Origin: Bacteroidota bacterium
GTDB taxonomy: Bacteria; Bacteroidota; Kryptoniia; Kryptoniales; JAKASW01
Length of the DNA: 9,732 nucleotides
Assembly: GCA_021796055.1 (NCBI GenBank)
Contig: JAJYOS010000172.1
Span: forward strand, 1 to 9,732
Direction: 5' to 3'
Every line of letters begins with the position of its first letter. The first letter of the stretch is position 1. The notes beneath the pieces were generated by a model. The model saw only the letters and a program-made list of their open reading frames with translations, was not told the origin of the DNA and did not search any database. The translations under genes and the position numbers were made by a program. Positions 1 to 6,913 of this stretch are shown one piece after another.

Positions 1-777
1 CTTACAATGCTTCAGCCCGATCTAGGCACGACGATAGTCTACACCGCCATCTTTTTCCCGATTCTCTTCTGGGCCGGACTTCCTCCGATAGTAGTTGTCG
101 CGCTTGTGGCGCCTCTTGCCATAGTAATCGCGGAGTTCACGGGGACCGCTGTTCTTATCATCACCGTCATTGCGTTCGGTGTGCTATTCTTCCTGCTCAG
201 CAGGAAGAAGTTGTTCGCCGTGACTCTGAGTTTCGTGGCGGTTTCGTTCGGGTTGTTCATGGAATATTTCTACAAGAAAATCCTGGCGACTCACCAGCAA
301 AAGCGCATACAGATCTTTCTAAATCCAAACCTCGATCCGCAAGGGGCCGGATACAACGCGCTCCAGGCGAGAGTGGCGATCGGAAGTGGCGGGCTCTTCG
401 GGAAAGGCTACCTTCACGGCGCGCAAACGCAGCTTCGCTTCGTACCGGCGAGATGGACCGATTTCATATTTACCGTCATCGGCGAGGAGTTTGGTTTCGT
501 CGGCGCGGGAGTCACGCTCCTCGTGTTCGGAGCGCTCTTCTTCCGGGGTATACGCATAGCGGAGCTTGTCAAAACGAAATTCGCGTCATTGTCGGCGATC
601 GGCATAACTTCGGTTCTCCTTTTCCACGTCTTCATTAATATCGGGATGAACATAAACCTCGCCCCCATTGTAGGCATACCTCTCCCCTTCATAAGTTATG
701 GGGGATCTTCCATCCTGGCCGATTGGATGATGGTAGGGATTCTTTTAAATTTTTACGCACACAGGAAGGAACACTAG
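1..777 (+). CDS. rodA: RodA, SEDS-family peptidoglycan glycosyltransferase (5' end outside window)
   Basis: RodA polymerises lipid II into glycan strands in the inner membrane as part of the elongasome, with a class B PBP partner. The frame is open from base 1 with Leu-Thr before the first Met at base 7, so that Met is internal and the N-terminal half of the protein is missing. Numbering from that Met, the visible part has the RodA hallmarks in order: QPDLGT (3-8), several hydrophobic helices, DPQGAGYNALQ (110-120), IGSGGLFGKG (125-134), the RWTDFIF block (149-155), whose Asp152 aligns with the catalytic Asp262 of E. coli RodA, and near the C-terminus VGIPLPFISYGGSS. FtsW and SpoVE are relatives, but the QPDLGT and GAGYNALQARVAIGSGG spacing resembles RodA more. 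The stop is 3 bp before dcd, so the two are probably co-transcribed, and the end of rodA (AGGAAGGA) doubles as the dcd ribosome binding site. Confidence 0.93.
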   Translation, partial: LTMLQPDLGTTIVYTAIFFPILFWAGLPPIVVVALVAPLAIVIAEFTGTAVLIITVIAFGVLFFLLSRKKLFAVTLSFVAVSFGLFMEYFYKKILATHQQKRIQIFLNPNLDPQGAGYNALQARVAIGSGGLFGKGYLHGAQTQLRFVPARWTDFIFTVIGEEFGFVGAGVTLLVFGALFFRGIRIAELVKTKFASLSAIGITSVLLFHVFINIGMNINLAPIVGIPLPFISYGGSSILADWMMVGILLNFYAHRKEH

Positions 778-780
778 CGA

Positions 781-1341
781 ATGATTCTTACCGATAAACG
801 CATTCTTGAAGAGATAAAAAAAGGAAATATCGTGATCGACCCATTTGACAGAAAACATCTTGGGTCGAATTCATATGATGTGCATCTTGCCGACACGCTG
901 GCGATATACAAGGACGATATCCTGGACGCGAGAAAGCATAACGAGATAACAATCTTCAAGATGCACGACCACGACGGATTTCTCCTCCTCCCGGGGAGAC
1001 TCTACCTCGCAGTCACGAAGGAGTACACGGAGACTCACGCTTTTGTCCCATTCCTGGAAGGTAAATCAAGCATCGGCCGGCTTGGAATCGATATTCACTC
1101 CACAGCAGGGAAGGGTGACATCGGCTATTGCAATACGTGGACGCTCGAGATAAGCGTTAAGCAGCCGGTTAAGATTTACCCTGGAATGCCAATCGGTCAG
1201 CTTATATACTTCGAGGTCAGCGGCGAAGTGCTCGTCCCTTACAACAGGAAGGGAAGCGCGAAGTACAACAAGAAGACCCGGCGCCCGGTTGAATCCATGA
1301 TGTGGAAAAATTTCGACTCAAAACTCGCGGGTTCCAAATGA
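781..1341 (+). CDS. dcd: dCTP deaminase
   Basis: Cytosolic enzyme that deaminates dCTP to dUTP, feeding dTMP synthesis through dUTPase. The 186 residues are close to the 193 of E. coli Dcd. Visible motifs: LGSNSYDVHL (27-36), EGKSSIGRLG (93-102), GDIGYCNTWTLE (112-123) with Glu123 at the place of the E. coli catalytic Glu138, and PGMPIGQLIYF (134-144) of the trimeric dUTPase-like fold. Ser96 and Arg100 match E. coli Ser111 and Arg115, while Lys95 stands where E. coli has Arg110. From memory this Lys is common in Bacteroidota/Chlorobi enzymes, so it looks like a lineage variant and not a defect. A bifunctional dCTP deaminase/dUTPase cannot be excluded by reading alone. The ATG follows the rodA stop by 3 bp, with AGGAAGGA about 10 nt upstream. 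Its TGA overlaps the pyrF ATG (ATGA), suggesting coupled translation. Confidence 0.95.
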   Translation: MILTDKRILEEIKKGNIVIDPFDRKHLGSNSYDVHLADTLAIYKDDILDARKHNEITIFKMHDHDGFLLLPGRLYLAVTKEYTETHAFVPFLEGKSSIGRLGIDIHSTAGKGDIGYCNTWTLEISVKQPVKIYPGMPIGQLIYFEVSGEVLVPYNRKGSAKYNKKTRRPVESMMWKNFDSKLAGSK

Positions 1342-2132
1342 GCTTCGACAAACTTACTGCATCGATAAAGAAACGCGACAGCAACCTTTGCATCGGGCTC
1401 GATCCGGCGGTTGAGAAACTCCCTGAGTTCCTTTCGGAGTATGAAGACTCCGTCCTTGAATTCAATACGAGAATAATTGAGGCCACCAGCGATGTTGCCT
1501 GCGCGTACAAGCTTAACACGGCATTTTACGAGTCACTTGGCGAGAACGGCTGGTCTACTTTCGGCGAGACCATCGCGCGTATACCTGACGACATCTACGT
1601 TATAGCCGATTGCAAACGCAGCGATGTCGGGAACAGCGCGAAGCAGTACGCCCAAACGTTTTTCGGATACTTCGAAGTCGACGCAGCGACTGTGAATCCT
1701 TACATGGGATATGATTCGCTCGAGCCGTTTCTCAGTTATAAAGGGAAGGACATCTTCGCACTCGCGGTCACTTCCAATCGTGGCGCTGAGGATTTTCAGC
1801 TTCTGGAGTTCGGTGGGAGAAAGTTCTACGAGATCGTGCTCGGGAAGCTTTCCGAGTGGAACACGAAAGGCAATATTGGCGCGGTGGTGGGCGCAACGCA
1901 GCGGGACCAACTCCTGGCCATAAGATCCGGATACAAGAACATGCCGCTTCTTGTCCCGGGCATCGGGGCACAGGGAGGATCAGTCGATGCCGTTGCTGAC
2001 GCCGTCGCCGCCGATGGCGCCCCGGTGATTGTGAACGTCAGCCGCGACATCATCTTCGCAGGCTCCGATGAAAAGTTCGCGGACAAGGTCAGGGAAAAAG
2101 CGTTTTACTACAACGCGCTTTTGAAGAAATAA
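1338..2132 (+). CDS. pyrF: Orotidine 5'-phosphate decarboxylase, type 2 subfamily
   Basis: Catalyses the last step of de novo UMP synthesis, OMP to UMP plus CO2, in the cytosol. I chose the ATG at 1338 (264 aa) because it overlaps the dcd stop as ATGA and gives the usual N-terminus just before CIGLDP; the in-frame ATG at 1302 lies inside dcd and would add 12 residues not typical of the family. Motifs in order: CIGLDP (18-23), YKLNTAFYE (57-65) with Lys58, the catalytic Asp-x-Lys-x-x-Asp as DCKRSD (91-96), VNPYMGYDS (119-127), VTSNRGAEDF (144-153), VPGIGAQGG (206-214) and VNVSRDI (232-238), whose Arg236 should hold the substrate phosphate. Length and the VNPYMG and SNRGAEDF blocks mark the type 2 (mycobacterial/Bacteroidota-like) subfamily and not the E. 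coli type. All expected catalytic residues are present. No strong ribosome binding site is visible, which fits coupling to dcd. Confidence 0.95.
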   Translation: MSFDKLTASIKKRDSNLCIGLDPAVEKLPEFLSEYEDSVLEFNTRIIEATSDVACAYKLNTAFYESLGENGWSTFGETIARIPDDIYVIADCKRSDVGNSAKQYAQTFFGYFEVDAATVNPYMGYDSLEPFLSYKGKDIFALAVTSNRGAEDFQLLEFGGRKFYEIVLGKLSEWNTKGNIGAVVGATQRDQLLAIRSGYKNMPLLVPGIGAQGGSVDAVADAVAADGAPVIVNVSRDIIFAGSDEKFADKVREKAFYYNALLKK

Positions 2133-2159
2133 GAATCGATTAAGAAAAAAGGCGGGAAG

Positions 2160-3635
2160 ATGTCACGGAGCTTTTCCGAGTTCCAGCTCAGGGAATTGTT
2201 CCGGAATCGGAAATTCGATTCGAGGCTGAAGACTGTCTCTGGGAAGGATGCCGAAATACTCCAAACGGGCGATCCCAATTCGGATACGGGTCCTGATTTC
2301 AAACATTCCCTCGTAAAAATTAACGGCATCACATACCGCGGTGATATTGAACTGCACCGAATAAGCTCTGATTGGTTTGCTCACAACCACCACTTGGATC
2401 GCAATTACAATTCGGTCATTCTGCACGTGGTCATCGAATGCGACGATACTTCGGGCTGCGTCACGGAGGCGGGAAGAAAGATAGAAACCATTGAGCTCTC
2501 CAGGTATCTTTCCTCCGACGCGGTCGGCTTCCTCTCCGGCATCGAGACCGAAGAACGAATCGTCTCCCTGCGCTGCGCGGGTGAGAACCGCAAGCTCTCT
2601 GTTAGCTTCAAGCTCGATTTTCTAAGGCTTATGGGGGCGAGGCGCTTCATGTCAAAAGTGGGCAGGTTTGAGGAGAGGCTAAAAGATATCATCGATGAGA
2701 ATCGTCCTGTGGTGTTCGAGGCGAAGCAGACGTACTTCAAGGACTTCGCTGATCTCAGGATAGAACACAGGAAGTACGAAGGCGCGGAACTCAGGACCGA
2801 GAGTTATTGGGATCAGCTCCTTTACGAAGGCATACTGGAGGGGCTCGGGTACAGCAAGAACGTTCTTCCGTTCAGGAAACTTGCGCGCAACGCGACGCTT
2901 GATTTTCTTCGGAGAAATTCGAGCGGCGACGAATTGAAGACTTACGCGATCCTCTTTCATGCGGCCGGGCTGCTACCTCAGTCAACCGGCGGCTTTGACC
3001 AGGAGTCTATCGATTATTGCGCTGGACTAAATGATGCCTGGCAGGCCGTCAGGAAAAATTACAAACGGGAGTTCGTCGACAGGTCCGATTGGCTTTTCTT
3101 CAAGTTAAGGCCGCAAAACTTTCCGACGATACGCATAGCCGGCGCCGGGTGTATCCTCTCGGAGTGGATGATCGGACAATCCTTCGGCGTGATTATTGGG
3201 GAGGTTGCCGGAAACACCGATCGCGCTTTCGCTGAAGTCTGGCGTAAGAGACTTGTAGTCTCCGCTCACGACTTCTGGTCGAGGCATTACATCTTCGGTA
3301 CTCCCGCGGCGGTTGGCGTCAGGATGCTCATCGGTGCGGGGCGCGCCGAAGAAATCTTGATAAATACGGTCTTCCCACTTACTTACCTGCGCGGTCAAAT
3401 ATTCAGTGATTCTTATTTAAGTGAACAGGCAAAACGGATTTACGAAGATCATCCGCCGGTCACCGACAACACTCTAACCCTTATTATTAAGGAAAATCTC
3501 TTTGGTGGTGATAACGTCATCGGTTCGGTGGATGCGCAACAAGGCGCGATCCACCTTTACCGAAATTTATGCTCGGAGCGGCGCTGTGAAAGATGCAAGA
3601 TCTGGAAAGCTATCCACAGGAAGCCCGCGGCGTAA
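2160..3635 (+). CDS. DUF2851 family protein of unknown function
   Basis: I recognise this 491-residue protein as DUF2851, a family mainly of Bacteroidota and relatives with no assigned function. The diagnostic block is near the N-terminus: GDPNSDTGPDF (37-47), YRGDIELHRISSDW (59-72), the His-rich HNHHLDRNYN (75-84) and VILHVV (86-91). The protein ends with a cysteine cluster, Cys471-x4-Cys476-x2-Cys479, typical of the family and suggestive of a metal site, although only three cysteines are seen. There is no signal peptide or membrane segment, so it is probably cytosolic. The spacing Asp46...Glu64-x-His66 loosely recalls a nuclease-fold active site, but this is speculation. The ATG is 27 bp after pyrF with a modest AAGGCGGGAAG upstream, so it is likely the last gene of the rodA-dcd-pyrF transcript. 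It ends 3 bp from the converging TPR gene. Confidence 0.85.
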   Translation: MSRSFSEFQLRELFRNRKFDSRLKTVSGKDAEILQTGDPNSDTGPDFKHSLVKINGITYRGDIELHRISSDWFAHNHHLDRNYNSVILHVVIECDDTSGCVTEAGRKIETIELSRYLSSDAVGFLSGIETEERIVSLRCAGENRKLSVSFKLDFLRLMGARRFMSKVGRFEERLKDIIDENRPVVFEAKQTYFKDFADLRIEHRKYEGAELRTESYWDQLLYEGILEGLGYSKNVLPFRKLARNATLDFLRRNSSGDELKTYAILFHAAGLLPQSTGGFDQESIDYCAGLNDAWQAVRKNYKREFVDRSDWLFFKLRPQNFPTIRIAGAGCILSEWMIGQSFGVIIGEVAGNTDRAFAEVWRKRLVVSAHDFWSRHYIFGTPAAVGVRMLIGAGRAEEILINTVFPLTYLRGQIFSDSYLSEQAKRIYEDHPPVTDNTLTLIIKENLFGGDNVIGSVDAQQGAIHLYRNLCSERRCERCKIWKAIHRKPAA

Positions 3636-3638
3636 GCG

Positions 3639-4391
3639 TTACTTTTTTTCCAGCTGCTGCAGCAGAGTGGCCGCTTCCGCCTTCAGGGAATCATCGTCCT
3701 CGTCACGCTTAGGGAGAGAAGGGATAACCGCGAGCTGTTCCTTCGCCTTGTCATACTCGTCGTCCCTTATGTAAGCTTTTGCCAGGTCGAGTCGGAACAT
3801 GACGAATTCGGGATCAAGCGAAATAGCCTTCTTATAGAACTTGATGGCGTCTTTAAGGTTCCCCCACGCCAGGCCAAGGGGCCAGCGGAACATGAGCGGT
3901 TTTTCAGAGAGCTTGGCATGGGTTCTTCCGAGGACATAGTAGGCAATGGCATTATTTGGATCGAGCGAGATCGCGCTCTCACAGTCGTTCCTGACCTGCT
4001 TGACGATCGAGCCGACGCTGAAAACCCCCTTGAAGAGGGCTATCTTTCCGCCTGCGACTGCCCTGTAAGTATATGCCATGGAGCTCTTTGGATCAGACTT
4101 CACCGCGCTGTCAGCATAGTCAAACGCTAGCTGATACACTTTTAGCTCGGCGTTTTTTTCCGTGTCTGTCGCGTGAGGCATGTGGTCCGCGATGTGTGTC
4201 TCAACCCGCGCGAGTCTCCACAGGACGCTGGCGTCGTGGGGGAACTCAGCGTCCGCCTTGAGTAGTATTTCGAGGGCCCCCTTGTTGTCGAATTTGTTGA
4301 ACAGCTCGTCGCTTTGCTTGAGCATGTCCTGGGCAGAGGATGAAAAGGCGGCAATAAATAGCGCCGCAAAAGCCAGCAGTAAATATTTCAT
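3639..4391 (-). CDS. Exported TPR protein resembling the RMD (regulator of microtubule dynamics) family
   Basis: A 250-residue protein starting with a clear signal peptide: Met-Lys, a hydrophobic core LLLAFAALFIAAF, then SSSA before Gln21, a typical signal peptidase I site. It should act in the periplasm or at the envelope. The mature part is helical with TPR-like repeats. Two TPR units end in ISLDPNNAIAYYVLGR (141-156) and AISLDPEFVMFRLDLAKAY (189-207), and an earlier unit contains SDPKSSMAYTYRAVAGGK (99-116). The HIADHMPHATDTEKN stretch (66-80), followed by a TPR array with a basic insert around FRWPLGLAWGN (168-178), resembles the RMD/RMDN proteins known from mitochondria and from many bacteria; bacterial members lack a known function. 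The C-terminus is charged and probably coiled. The ATG has a good GGAGG about 6 nt upstream and lies 27 bp after the nuclease gene, so it is likely the last gene of the etf transcript. Partners are unknown. Confidence 0.8.
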   Translation of the reverse strand: MKYLLLAFAALFIAAFSSSAQDMLKQSDELFNKFDNKGALEILLKADAEFPHDASVLWRLARVETHIADHMPHATDTEKNAELKVYQLAFDYADSAVKSDPKSSMAYTYRAVAGGKIALFKGVFSVGSIVKQVRNDCESAISLDPNNAIAYYVLGRTHAKLSEKPLMFRWPLGLAWGNLKDAIKFYKKAISLDPEFVMFRLDLAKAYIRDDEYDKAKEQLAVIPSLPKRDEDDDSLKAEAATLLQQLEKK

Positions 4392-4418
4392 TCGGGCCTC
4401 CGTGCTTTTGTGCGCCGG

Positions 4419-5024
4419 TCAGTCGCCTAACTGTAGTCGCCTTATCTCGTCGCGGAGTTTTGCGGCTCTCTCGTAGTCTTCCCGGCTAATCGCGTCTGTC
4501 AGTTCCTTTTGAAGCTGTTCCATCTTGGCTTCTTTCGTGTATGCAGGCGAGCGCTCCCTGTTCTTCTTCGGTCTCTCGGCCTTGGATTCTACCTCGCTGT
4601 CTGTTTCATCCGGTGTCTCCGGAGTGGCAGCAGCTTCTTCCATGACCGTCTCCGCGACGTAGATTGGGGCGCCGAACCTGATCGCGATTGCTATCGCATC
4701 GCTCGGTCTTGCATCTATTTCGTGATTCAGAGAATTCCCTTCAACGTTGAGCCGCGCATAAAACGTACCGTCGCGGAGTTCGCTGATTAACACGTCGGAA
4801 AGCACGTTGCCCAGTGAATCGAGAACATTTTTCACGAGGTCGTGCGTCAGAGGCCTCGGCGGTTTGATTCCCTCAAGTTCCAGTGCGATCGCCTGGGCTT
4901 CGAACTGTCCGATTATTATCGGGAGTCTTCGCTCCCCTTCGGTCTCTTTCAATATCAGGGCGTATGCTCCCGGGCTCGACGGACTGGGGGAAAGCCCGAG
5001 AATATCTACCATCACCTTGTCCAA
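4419..5024 (-). CDS. Bifunctional nuclease (BFN/DUF151) domain protein with C-terminal UVR motif
   Basis: Two parts are visible. Residues about 4-127 are a BFN (DUF151) domain with its signature motifs: YALIL (21-25), RRLPIIIGQFEAQAIALELE (32-51), PRPLTHDLV (56-64) and IDARPSDAIAIAIR (103-116). Plant and some bacterial members have been reported to cleave DNA and RNA, but the bacterial role is unclear. After an acidic, probably flexible linker (128-162) comes a UVR motif (165-199), with SREDYERAAKLRDEIRRL (180-197), the helical hairpin by which UvrB and UvrC bind each other. This domain pair is a known arrangement. I prefer the TTG start at 5024 because AAGGAG sits 8 nt upstream; the ATG at 5012 would be 20 nt from it and has no usable site of its own. 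The gene lies between etfA (39 bp away) and the TPR gene (27 bp). No link to electron transfer is apparent, so the shared operon may only reflect packing. Confidence 0.88.
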   Translation of the reverse strand: MDKVMVDILGLSPSPSSPGAYALILKETEGERRLPIIIGQFEAQAIALELEGIKPPRPLTHDLVKNVLDSLGNVLSDVLISELRDGTFYARLNVEGNSLNHEIDARPSDAIAIAIRFGAPIYVAETVMEEAAATPETPDETDSEVESKAERPKKNRERSPAYTKEAKMEQLQKELTDAISREDYERAAKLRDEIRRLQLGD

Positions 5025-5032
5025 ATAAAATT

Positions 5033-5038
5033 CTCCTT
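5033..5038 (-). promoter_or_regulatory. Ribosome binding site of the BFN-UVR gene (decides a TTG start)
   Basis: On the minus strand AAGGAG lies 8 nt upstream of the TTG at 5024 and 20 nt upstream of the first in-frame ATG at 5012. The spacing favours TTG as the translation start. Confidence 0.6.
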
Positions 5039-5063
5039 ATTCATCGTCAATTTGCGGAATCGT

Positions 5064-6059
5064 TCAGTCTTTTCCAAGTGCCATTCTCAACTGCGCCGAC
5101 ATCTCCGGGATTATCTCAAACGCGTCTCCGACAATTCCGTAGTCCGCCACCTGGAAAATCGGAGCATCCTTGTCTTTGTTGATCGCGACTATGTGCTTTG
5201 AAGACGACATGCCGGCGAGATGTTGTATCGCGCCTGAGATCGCGACTGCGATATACAAGGACGGGGACACTGTTTTTCCGGTTTGACCAACCTGATCGTC
5301 ATGCGGTCTCCATCCAGCGTCGACTGCCGCCCTCGACGCGCCGACAGCGCCTCCCAGGAGGTCCGCCAGCTCTTCTATCATTTTGAAATTCTCAGGCCCG
5401 CCGAGTCCTCTGCCCCCTGACACGATAATGCTGGCCTCCGTCAAGTCGGGGCGTCCGGCCTTCGATATGGCGGTGTTCGTAACTCGGGAAGCAAAATCGG
5501 AATCATTCAAATCTACCGGCAATTTTTCCACCGAGGCAGCAGAGCCATTTACACTTGCAGGGCTGAACACATTCGGTCTGATAGTAATGACTTTCTTATG
5601 AGAAGTGATATTAACGTCGATTAGCGCTTTACCTGCGTAAACGGGCCGAGTCGCTAGTACATTTCCGCCTTCGCCCTTGAGCGCGACGCAATCCGCGGCC
5701 AGTCCGGCCTTAAGCTTCGCGGCAACTCTTGGTGCAAGATCCTTCCCCATAGCGCTTGCCGGCAAGATTACGACATCAGCCGAAAGCGACTCCACCGCGG
5801 CGGCGATAACCTTTGCGTACGCCGTTGTCGAGTACATCCCTAATCTGTCATCATCGACTACATATGCCTTTTGCACGCCATACCCACCTAATCCGGGCGC
5901 GATTGCTCCGACACCTTTGCCGACGACCAACCCTAAGGCTTCGCCGCCGAGTTCAACAGCGAGCTTTGATGCTGCGTATGTCGCCTCAAATGCGACTTTC
6001 TTGAACTTCAAACCCGCCTGCGCTTCATGAGCCGCTTCCGCAAATGCTACGATCTTCAT
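5064..6059 (-). CDS. etfA: Electron transfer flavoprotein subunit alpha
   Basis: EtfA pairs with EtfB to form the soluble FAD-containing electron carrier that takes electrons from acyl-CoA and other dehydrogenases and passes them on, usually to ETF:quinone oxidoreductase. The ATG at 6059 (331 aa, MKIVAFAEA) is chosen because GAGGAG lies 9 nt upstream; an in-frame ATG at 6113 lies inside etfB. The C-terminal FAD domain is intact: [11 protein letters not shown] (215-225), [10 protein letters not shown] (240-249), QVGQTGK (256-262), [10 protein letters not shown] (274-283) with His280, VAINKD (291-296) and [10 protein letters not shown] (299-308). One oddity is Ala273 in LYIAVAISG, where the family signature expects Gly or Asp. 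The start is 16 bp after etfB. No dehydrogenase or quinone oxidoreductase gene is in the window, so the electron donor and acceptor cannot be named. Confidence 0.96.
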   Translation of the reverse strand: MKIVAFAEAAHEAQAGLKFKKVAFEATYAASKLAVELGGEALGLVVGKGVGAIAPGLGGYGVQKAYVVDDDRLGMYSTTAYAKVIAAAVESLSADVVILPASAMGKDLAPRVAAKLKAGLAADCVALKGEGGNVLATRPVYAGKALIDVNITSHKKVITIRPNVFSPASVNGSAASVEKLPVDLNDSDFASRVTNTAISKAGRPDLTEASIIVSGGRGLGGPENFKMIEELADLLGGAVGASRAAVDAGWRPHDDQVGQTGKTVSPSLYIAVAISGAIQHLAGMSSSKHIVAINKDKDAPIFQVADYGIVGDAFEIIPEMSAQLRMALGKD

Positions 6060-6068
6060 TAGATTTTT

Positions 6069-6074
6069 CTCCTC
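6069..6074 (-). promoter_or_regulatory. Ribosome binding site of etfA
   Basis: GAGGAG on the minus strand, 9 nt upstream of the ATG at 6059, lying at the etfB/etfA junction. It fixes the etfA start at MKIVAFAEA and argues against the longer reading from 6113. Confidence 0.65.
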
Positions 6075-6075
6075 T

Positions 6076-6828
6076 CTAAAAGATTTTAGCTTCTTCGTGA
6101 AGGAGCCTGACAAGTTCCGGCACTGCGGTTTTGTCGGTCCCGAGTATTTTGCCCTGCTCTTTCGGAGCGGGCTTTCTCATAGCAGTCACCTCTGTGAGCG
6201 ACTCCACGGCGGAAGGCGTGATTTCCTGAATCGGCTTCGACTTCGCCGCCATTATTCCTTTCAAAGACGGATATCGCGGCTCGTTCAAACCCTTCTGAGC
6301 GCTTATCACGCAAGGGAGCGTGAGCTCTACTGTTTCTTTACCTCCCTCAATTTCTCTTTCGCAAACCACTTTCTTTGCACCAGCATCGACATCGAGTTTC
6401 ACGACGACTGACGCTGATGGAAGTCCGAGCATTTCGGCAACCATCGTCCCTACTGCAGAATCGTCGTAATCTATGGACTGCTTCCCGAAAAAGATGATAT
6501 CCGCGCCTGCGTCTTTCAGCGCGCCTGTGAGCATCGAAGCGACCGAATACGAATCTCCCGCGTTCTCTGCCTTTATGTGGATACCTTTGTCGCCGCCCAT
6601 CGCGAGAGCTTTTCTAATCACTTCCTTATGGGAATCGTTTCCTGCTGAAACATAAGTGACTTCTCCGCCGAATTTGTCTTTCAACTGAAGAGCGGCCTCT
6701 ACCGCGAATTCATCATACGGATTGAGAATAAGGTTGATCTCGGAGCGATCGATGGTTTTGCCATCCTGACCGACTTTGACTCTCGTTTCCGTATCCGGGA
6801 CCTGGTTGACACAAACGAAGAGCTTCAT
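6076..6828 (-). CDS. etfB: Electron transfer flavoprotein subunit beta
   Basis: Partner of EtfA. The 250 residues show the family blocks in order: CVNQVPDT (6-13), LNPYDEFAVEAAL (35-47), KALAMGGDKGIHI (73-85), FFGKQSIDYDDSAVG (113-127) and the EtfB signature from REIEGGKETVEL (158-169) through LNEPRYPSLKGIM (181-193). The nucleotide loop reads GKQSIDYDDSAVG and lacks the TAQVGP form I associate with electron-bifurcating ETFs, so the complex probably binds AMP in the beta subunit and works as an ordinary carrier; this is inference. The ATG has AGAGGTG just upstream. This is the first gene of the leftward etfB-etfA-BFN-TPR cluster, with the presumed promoter in the 85 bp before the divergent NlpC/P60 gene. 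Confidence 0.96.
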   Translation of the reverse strand: MKLFVCVNQVPDTETRVKVGQDGKTIDRSEINLILNPYDEFAVEAALQLKDKFGGEVTYVSAGNDSHKEVIRKALAMGGDKGIHIKAENAGDSYSVASMLTGALKDAGADIIFFGKQSIDYDDSAVGTMVAEMLGLPSASVVVKLDVDAGAKKVVCEREIEGGKETVELTLPCVISAQKGLNEPRYPSLKGIMAAKSKPIQEITPSAVESLTEVTAMRKPAPKEQGKILGTDKTAVPELVRLLHEEAKIF

Positions 6829-6865
6829 TTGTCACCTCTTTTGGATTTTGTGGTAAGTGTAGAAA

Positions 6866-6894
6866 AAGTTATGGCGGCAGGCGTAGAACTTCAA
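6866..6894 (-). promoter_or_regulatory. Candidate promoter for the etfBA cluster in the divergent intergenic region
   Basis: Reading leftward, TTGAAG (6894-6889) and TAACTT (6871-6866) are separated by 17 nt, the ideal spacing for a housekeeping sigma factor. The -10 element continues as TAACTTTT, close to the TAnnTTTG element of Bacteroidota. Transcription would start roughly 30 nt upstream of etfB. The match is partial (4/6 and 3/6 to the sigma-70 consensus), so this is only a candidate. I could not place a convincing promoter for the rightward gene in the same 85 bp. Confidence 0.3.
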
Positions 6895-6897
6895 GGG

Positions 6898-6903
6898 AAG
6901 AGG
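6898..6903 (+). promoter_or_regulatory. Ribosome binding site of the NlpC/P60 gene (supports a TTG start)
   Basis: AAGAGG, preceded by AAGGG, lies 10 nt upstream of the TTG at 6914. An in-frame TAA at 6908-6910 rules out any start further upstream in this frame, and the next in-frame ATG (6950) would remove the hydrophobic export segment. Confidence 0.45.
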
Positions 6904-6913
6904 CGTGTAATCG

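Noticed and set aside
1302..1337. Longer pyrF start at 1302
   Set aside because: The added residues are encoded within dcd and do not match the family; the ATGA overlap at 1338 is the conventional arrangement.
1533..1910. 125-codon antisense open frame inside pyrF
   Set aside because: Shadow of pyrF, with no recognisable domain and no ribosome binding site.
3632..3649. GTAA-GCG-TTAC followed by a run of seven T's, looking like a small intrinsic terminator for the rightward operon
   Set aside because: The stem is only 4 bp and mostly A-U; too weak to call. The T run also lies in the last codons of the opposing gene.
3654..3665. Perfect 12-bp palindrome CTGCTGCAGCAG
   Set aside because: It lies within the coding sequence for Leu-Leu-Gln-Gln near the TPR protein's C-terminus, has no loop, and is easily explained by codon use.
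5012..5044. A 10-codon ORF (MNKENFIWTR) on the minus strand before the BFN-UVR gene, ending in a TGATG overlap with its internal ATG
   Set aside because: Too short and not attenuator-like; the AAGGAG within it is better read as the ribosome binding site for the TTG start at 5024.
6060..6113. Longer etfA start at 6113 adding 18 residues
   Set aside because: It lies within etfB, and the good ribosome binding site at 6069-6074 points to the ATG at 6059, which gives the usual EtfA N-terminus.
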